From: Eudorina sp. 2006-703-Eu-15
Lineage: Eukaryota; Chlorophyta; Chlorophyceae; Chlamydomonadales; Volvocaceae
Direction: 5' to 3'
Assembly: GCA_003117195.1 (NCBI GenBank)
Contig: BDSI01000155.1
Span: 186,001-250,000 of the forward strand
Length of the DNA: 64,000 bases
Shown here: one piece after another, positions 58,827 to 64,000 of the stretch
How the letters are laid out: every line of letters begins with the position of its first letter
How positions within the stretch are numbered: the first letter of the stretch is position 1
Position numbers and translations under genes: made by a program
The notes under the pieces: generated by a model
Seen by the model: only the letters and a program-made list of their open reading frames with translations
What the model was told of the DNA's origin: nothing
Database searches by the model: none

Positions 58827-59125
58827 CGGGGTCGGTTACCGAGTGCCGAGTTGGGTCGGTTGGGACCTTGTCCGACTACAGGGTGAGCAATGCCTTGATA
58901 AATTGCTCCCATGGGGATTGGCAAACGATAACATTCACAAACATGATAGTAAAGGCATTTGCGAAAAGTTGGGTTCGGTTACCGGGACCGGTTACCGACT
59001 ACCGAGGAGGCCGGTTCGGGCACTGCCCTTTGGGGTCCCGACCGAGGTGCCCCACCGCCCAGTAACCGACCCAGGGGGGTCGGTAGGCCGACCCCGGAAG
59101 GTCGGTAACCGGGGGGTAACCGGGG
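58827..59125. repeat. Right subterminal repeats of the DNA transposon
   Basis: GGTCGGTTACC and its complement occur about eight times, loosely spaced, mirroring the left end but without its long hairpin. Confidence 0.8.
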
Positions 59126-59142
59126 TGTTTTATGCCATAGGG

Positions 59143-59966
59143 CATGGAGACTGGTCGCCGATTCATGGCGGCCACCCTGCGGCGGTCAGCACCTGGTCAG
59201 GGTCCGACTGTACGACCGGGACCGGAACTGGCAGAGCAAGGGGAGCGGCGCGCAATCGCTGACTTTTGGGGACGCCTTCACGGGTTTGCCCAGTTGGGGC
59301 TCCCGAGACGTGGATGGACCTCGGTGGGCCCGCCCCTTCCACCCTTTTTTGAAAGTGTCGGGGAGAGTATTGCTGTGTGCGGGGCCTGCTCCTGATGAGG
59401 GATGAGGCACGGGTTCCCCGCCCTCTACCTGGTTGTATTCGGGTTCTCCGACCCGGGGCTCAAGTTGGGGACCTGGCCTGCCCTCAGATTGGGGTAGGAG
59501 GCAGGGCTCCCGTTGGTATGTTGTTGCTTGGCCAAGGTACTTCTTTGGATGCGGGTTACTCCACTAGCGGTCGCTGGGCAGTATCACGAGCCAGGCGTGG
59601 GTCTTCCAAGACCTGGAGAGGGTGCAGCGTTGGGTGCCTCAGGGGTGGTGGTAGCTAGCTGGGTAATGGGGCGCCTGTGTGGGTGACCTCCCCTGTGCTT
59701 GGCTTTATCCACTTCTGGGGACTCTGCCCTTTGCTGTGCCTATCCCTTTGGTAGTGTTGCCCCGCCGCTGCGCGCCTCTGCTTGCTTCGGTGTCTGGCTG
59801 GGTGGGGTCATGACCCGGTGTGTTTTGTGGGTGCGGCGTTGAGGTGTGGAAGTGTCCAGCCGCCTTGGCGGTGGGGCCTGCTGGGGTTTGCCCTGGTATA
59901 CACCGGTGATCCCTTTGGGGTCCGCTGTAACGTTCATTCGTTCACTCACTCCTACTACTCCTTCCA
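59143..59966 (+). mobile_element. LINE fragment, right half with 3' terminus
   Basis: The frame METGRRFMAATLRRSAPG...ADFWGRLHGFAQLGLPRRGW to the stop at 59395 continues the reading frame broken at 51101. A 3'UTR follows and ends GGGGTCCGCTGTAACGTTCA then TTCGTTCACTCACTC. This is the reference copy for the other 3' ends in the window. Confidence 0.85.
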
Positions 59967-60490
59967 ATAACGCGCAGGGTAGCATGTGCAGCTACTTAAT
60001 TTCTTCAAACGATGCACTAGCATTGCGCCTTGCGCTTGAATGGGGGCGTGGGTAGCAAGGCACGCAGGCAGGGTAGGGTTTATTTACCGTTTCGCGCAGA
60101 TAGAGCCGCCGTAGAGGTTTTATTTTTGCGTTCGCGCAAGCCGGCTAGGCAAATATTTAATCTGCGCGGAACTGCAGGTTTATTCCCAATAATTGCTTAT
60201 TTGTTAGCGTTGACGGATGTCAAATGGGTACGGTACATCATAAACAGGTTTATTGCGCATGCACGTCCTACTGCTCCTGGCTAATGGACGGTCACGCTTA
60301 AGGACGAAGGTGCTGATGCTAAATCGTGATGTGCGCAGCAATCCACACGAAGTAGTGTTGTGACGGAGCTCCTTGTGTCTTATTATTTACAGTGCATTTG
60401 TTAACCTGGCCGATTATTAGCCTTGCTGATGACGTACACACCATCGATCCACACAGGCGCGGCTTGCGGACGGAGTTTGGTACCACTCTG
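59967..60490. other. Spacer, no gene seen
   Basis: AT-rich stretch with CGCGCAG words. No exon or clear repeat boundary is seen. Confidence 0.4.
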
Positions 60491-60492
60491 GG

Positions 60493-61160
60493 AAAAGGGG
60501 GGGTCGGATTTGCCGTAAACTAAACCGTAAAATGGGGCTGTTTTACGGAGACGGACTTGGCGTAAAGCGCGTACAAGGAATACGGAGACATTTTACGGAT
60601 GCAGTTTACGGAGAGACATTACGGTAAACCCGCACCCCATATTACGGGGACCCGCACCCCATAATACGGAGACAGTCTTGCCGTAAAGCGCGTACAAGGA
60701 ATACGGAGACAGATTACGGCCAGAGTGTACGGAGGGGCATTACGGGGACCCGAACCGCATAATACGGGGACCCGCACCCCACATTATGGGGACCCGCACC
60801 CCATATTACGGGGACCCGCTCCCCACATTACGGGGACCCACACCCCACATTACGGGGACCCGCACCCCACATTACGGGGACCCGCACCCCACATTACGGA
60901 CCCCCAGGCCGCATATTATGGGTTCCCAAACCATAGTTTACAGAGTCCCCGACCATGTTTCCACACCCAAACAGGCCACCAGTCCCAGTCCTCAGCCAGT
61001 GAGGAAGGTAGTGAGAACCACCAGCTCGGTCTTTCCATCAGAACGCCAATGGACTCAGCTGAAAACAATCCCTGCCCCACTTACGTTCAACACCTCCACT
61101 CCCACGAGGAAGGCCGCTAGCTCCATCCAAGCCGTTGTCCCCGCCGCTGGCTCCAAATAA
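60493..61160. repeat. TTACGG / 22-bp tandem repeats
   Basis: TTACGG occurs 12 times between 60541 and 60900. From about 60780 a 22-bp unit ATTACGGGGACCCGCACCCC is nearly head to tail. A 30-bp block (CCGTAAAGCGCGTACAAGGA) occurs near 60681 and, slightly changed, near 60561. Such fields sit next to the ends of CACTA-like transposons, and a zinc-finger gene follows. Confidence 0.85.
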
Positions 61161-61279
61161 GTATTGATACCAAAACGCAGCGACCCGCCCGTGGTGACAG
61201 GGGTCCGCAGGGCATCCCGTTTTCTCTGCCCACTTGTGAAACCACTCGGGGAACGCACGGTACTTTGGAAGTCTCTTAT

Positions 61280-61610
61280 CCTCTTCGGGAGGTCTTTGGC
61301 AGGTCTTTGGAGGCTATTTGGGCGCAACCAAAGCGCTTCAGCCGCACCCAAAGAGAAGCCAAAGAGCCCTCTTTGGAAAGCGCCCCAAAGCCGCAAGCAA
61401 AGAAGGTCGCAAAGAGCCGTCTTCGGTTTCGTCTTTGGTATGTAACAAAGATACGTTTCTGTGGGAAAATCAGATATCTTCCTGTATGTAATGCAATATA
61501 TATAGACCTTTACGGACTGAATTATAAGCAGTGAAACGGAAGGGCTCAGGGAGCGTACAACAGGATCCGGTCAACATCTTTGGCGCCACCCAAAGACATC
61601 CCAAAGGGAA
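61280..61610. repeat. CCAAAGA/TCTTTGG repeat field
   Basis: CCAAAG or its complement appears more than ten times in about 330 bp, in both orientations, upstream of the gene at 61733. Subterminal-type repeats, or binding sites for an element-encoded protein. Confidence 0.7.
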
Positions 61611-61732
61611 CCAATTCACTCAGGCCCGGCCGACCGTTCGACATGTGAATGTAAACCAGCCTTGCCCTCTACAACACCATTATACATATGAAAGCGTGGA
61701 GCGTGTCTGCCCTCAGATAATGTCTACAGACA

Positions 61733-64000
61733 ATGTCTAAATTTCAATTATGCGACAACGATATAGACTATTACTGGAAATGGCCACGACTCTTAGAGTG
61801 CGGTCTAGCGGTGCAGCACTTCGACGGGCGGTTCTCGTGTCTTCGTTGCTATCGGCGCGACATTACTAGCAAGTTCATATACCAACATGTCAAAGACTGC
61901 CGGGAGAATCACCCGAATCAGCCGCTTGCACGGGTTAATACTCTTGCACTTGAGGGTGACAATGACCGGAACCGCCGTCTGGCAGCGGTCGTTGACAGAA
62001 GGGAACGTCACGGGCTCTTCAAGAAGCAACGCGAAGAGACTACAAAGGCAGGCAGAGACGACGACGGGTCCCCTTCATTCCGTCAACGGCACGGTAGTTA
62101 TATGGTGCAAGCGCCCGAAGTCGACATGATGGCGTACACTACTCCAAAGCTGCGCAGTATCTTGGCACGGTTTGCACCCTCAGGGCGGGGGCAACCCGCC
62201 ATGCGTGCGTCACCGTACATGTCACCAGGGGCCCATCGGGACAACAGCCCCCCACAACAGCAGAGTCCCTCAGGTTGCAGCACATCATCGACGGAATCAT
62301 CTGGGGACTCAACTGGGGAATCATCTGTGGAATCATCTGGGGAATCATCTGGGGAGTCATCTGGGGATTCATCTGGGGAGTCATCTGGGAATCATCTGGC
62401 AACCTAGACGATAGCTCAACCCCAAGCTCAAGGGGTACTCGCGGGAGGGGCAATGTGTCAGATCCAGCCTCGACACCCACAGGCACCACGACAGATTCAC
62501 AGTCTGGTGGGAGCAGTACCCCTCTCTCAGGTTCTCGTACTAGCAGCTGCCCGAGTGCCACTTCGGGTTCGGTCTCTGGCTCCCAATCTGTATCGCCGAG
62601 TCCGTCGTGTAGCCCGTCTCCCATGTCCACCGGAGGTTGCAGTGATGCTGGGGGCAGCCCGTTGGAACCTCAGCAGCCATGTAATTATGCCGATGCCATG
62701 ATGCTAGGCACTCCGCGACTGGTGTCGCCCAGTCTACCCCAGGGTGAGTGTCTTGCAGTCGGCATGCGTGTGTGAAATTGCAGTTGGCATGCATATGTTA
62801 TCAAGGTGGTGGGTTCGATTGGCCATTCCCTCAACCTCGCAGATCCCGGGGGCCCCTCGCGCAGCCCATTGGAACTTCAGCAGCCAGGTGATAACGCCGA
62901 TGCCACGATGCTAGGTACTCCACAACTGGCGTCGCCCAGATTACCCCAGGGTGAGTGACTGGCAGTCGGCGCGCGTGTGTTAACAAGGGTTGTTAAGGTG
63001 TTGGTTCGATTGGCCATTCCCTCAACCTTGCAGATCCCGGGGGCCCCTCGCGCGGCCCATTGGAGCTTCAGCAGCCAGGTGATAACGCCGATGCCACGAT
63101 GCTAGGTACTCCACAACTGGCGTCGCCCAGATTACCCCAGGGTGAGTGACTGGCAGTCGGCGCGCGTGTGTTAACAAGGGTTGTTAAGGTGTTGGTTCGA
63201 TTGGCCATTCCCTCAACCTTGCAGATCCCGGGGGCCCCTCGCGCGGCCCATTGGAGCTTCAGCAGCCAGGTACCACGATGCTAGGTACTCCACAACTGGC
63301 GTCGCCCAGTTTACCCCAGGGTGAGTGACTGGCAGTCGGCGCGTGTGTTATTAAGGTGGTGTGTTCGATTGGCCATTCCCTCAATCTTGCAGATATGGAC
63401 GTTGGCACAGTGGATATGGATGTAGGCACAGCGGACCAGCCCGAGTTGACCGACACAGTCCGGGGTGAGTCGCATAGGGAAGTTGCAGGTTCAGGCCAAA
63501 CCAAACCACGCCCTGTTCGTCTTGCTGACAGGGTTTCGGGACGTAACAGAAGAGGAATGGGCTCGCATTGAGATTGGCCCGCCAGAGCATACAGGTTACG
63601 ACGAGGGGATACCCAGCGATGGCGGGATACCCAGTGAAGATGAATGGGAGGGTTTCGAAGGTGAGTGGTAACGAGTGACCTCCGGTATACACTCCCACAA
63701 TGTCGGCGTCCACGCAACGGACATCTAGTCGTGATGTCGTAAATGCATGATGTGTATAGAGTCACACTGCTTGGGACGCTGTGTGGAGTGTTGTTTCTGG
63801 GGCATTGGTGATCCCGCGCTGACATAACGGTCGTTCGTGTCCAACCTGACGCAGATGGGTCGATACCAGACGATGATACGTTCGACCTGCCGGATGGGTT
63901 GGTATCACCAGGCAATGGCAGCAATCGAAATAGACGCCGTAACAATGCATGTGATTGCGGATGCGGACAGCCTTATGTAGGGCGGGGCTCTGTTGATTGG
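61733..64000 (+). CDS. Zinc-finger protein with repeated acidic exons, probably transposon-encoded (3' partial)
   Basis: ATG 61733 opens WPRLLECGLAVQHFDGRF followed by a C-x2-C-x10-H-x3-C finger (FSCLRCYRRDITSKFIYQHV). A basic linker and 12-bp-unit SSGES repeats follow. One unit at about 62384-62394 is 11 bp, shifting the frame so it stops at 62407, while the frame that reads on to the 62743 donor is one base off. Later exons are 62843-62950, 63034-63141, 63225-63320, 63393-63464, 63532-63660 and 63855 to the window end. Every one is phase 1-1; the first three are copies. They encode acidic, Pro-rich sequence, then NRRRNNACDCGCGQPYVGRG at the edge. The function is not recognised. Repeats around it suggest a DNA transposon gene. 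Confidence 0.55.

Larger units (their letters stand above)
51102..59142. mobile_element. 8041-bp DNA transposon inserted in a LINE
   Basis: Ends are perfect 14-bp inverted repeats CCCTATGGCATAAA / TTTATGCCATAGGG, flanked by CAT on both sides. Within 300 bp of both ends lie many GGTCGGTTACC words in both orientations. A 3-bp target duplication with subterminal repeats is the pattern of CACTA/EnSpm-like elements, but the termini do not start CACT(A/G), so the superfamily is open. All gene-like pieces inside (58594-58406, 55404-54581, 52210-51980) are on the minus strand. Confidence 0.85.

Overview
The window reads as nuclear DNA of a volvocine-type green alga (Chlamydomonas/Volvox group). The evidence is a GC-rich coding sequence cut by many GT-AG introns of 100-600 bp, alanine/glycine/glutamine homopolymers in the proteins, TGTAA 3'-end signals, CCCTAAA telomere-like repeats, and a gene set (ATG12, MRE11, SUN, DGAT2, prosaposin-like) that is strictly eukaryotic. 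I cannot name the species. Exon ends below were placed by splice consensus, reading phase and family motifs; no transcript was available.

Layout. 1-4.8 kb is gene-poor and rich in GTAC/ATGC words, with one tRNA-like (SINE-type) trace. 4.84-6.67 kb (+) is a two-exon DUF3431 protein. 7.0-8.5 kb holds decayed 3' ends of a non-LTR retrotransposon (LINE). 9.0-10.2 kb has exon-like pieces of an unrecognised gene. 11.14-15.27 kb (-) is a type-2 diacylglycerol acyltransferase. 16.6-19.84 kb (+) is a glyoxalase II with a presequence. 21.9-24.06 kb (+) is a SUN-domain nuclear-envelope protein. 24.99-33.98 kb (+) is the DNA-repair nuclease MRE11 in at least 16 exons. 34.8-36.0 kb (-) has exon-like pieces of an unidentified gene. 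36.33-37.09 kb (-) is the autophagy ubiquitin-like protein ATG12 in five tiny exons. 40.15-43.71 kb (+) is a secreted protein with three saposin-B domains. 48.48-48.90 kb (+) is the first exon of a secreted beta-helix-type protein.

From 50.8 kb on, the sequence is mobile DNA. A truncated LINE is split at 51.1 kb by an 8041-bp DNA transposon (51102-59142). That transposon has perfect 14-bp inverted ends, a 3-bp CAT target duplication and subterminal GGTCGGTTACC repeats. It also carries a 120-bp-arm hairpin, minisatellites, a 435-bp tandem array and decayed minus-strand genes. The LINE resumes in frame at 59143. At 60.5-64 kb (+) lies another apparent element, with TTACGG and CCAAAG repeat fields. 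It carries a zinc-finger gene whose later exons are all phase 1-1 and include a tandem triplication; that gene runs off the window.

The housekeeping genes do not form a pathway or operon. They are independent eukaryotic transcription units (lipid storage, methylglyoxal detoxification, nuclear envelope, DNA repair, autophagy, lysosomal/secretory).
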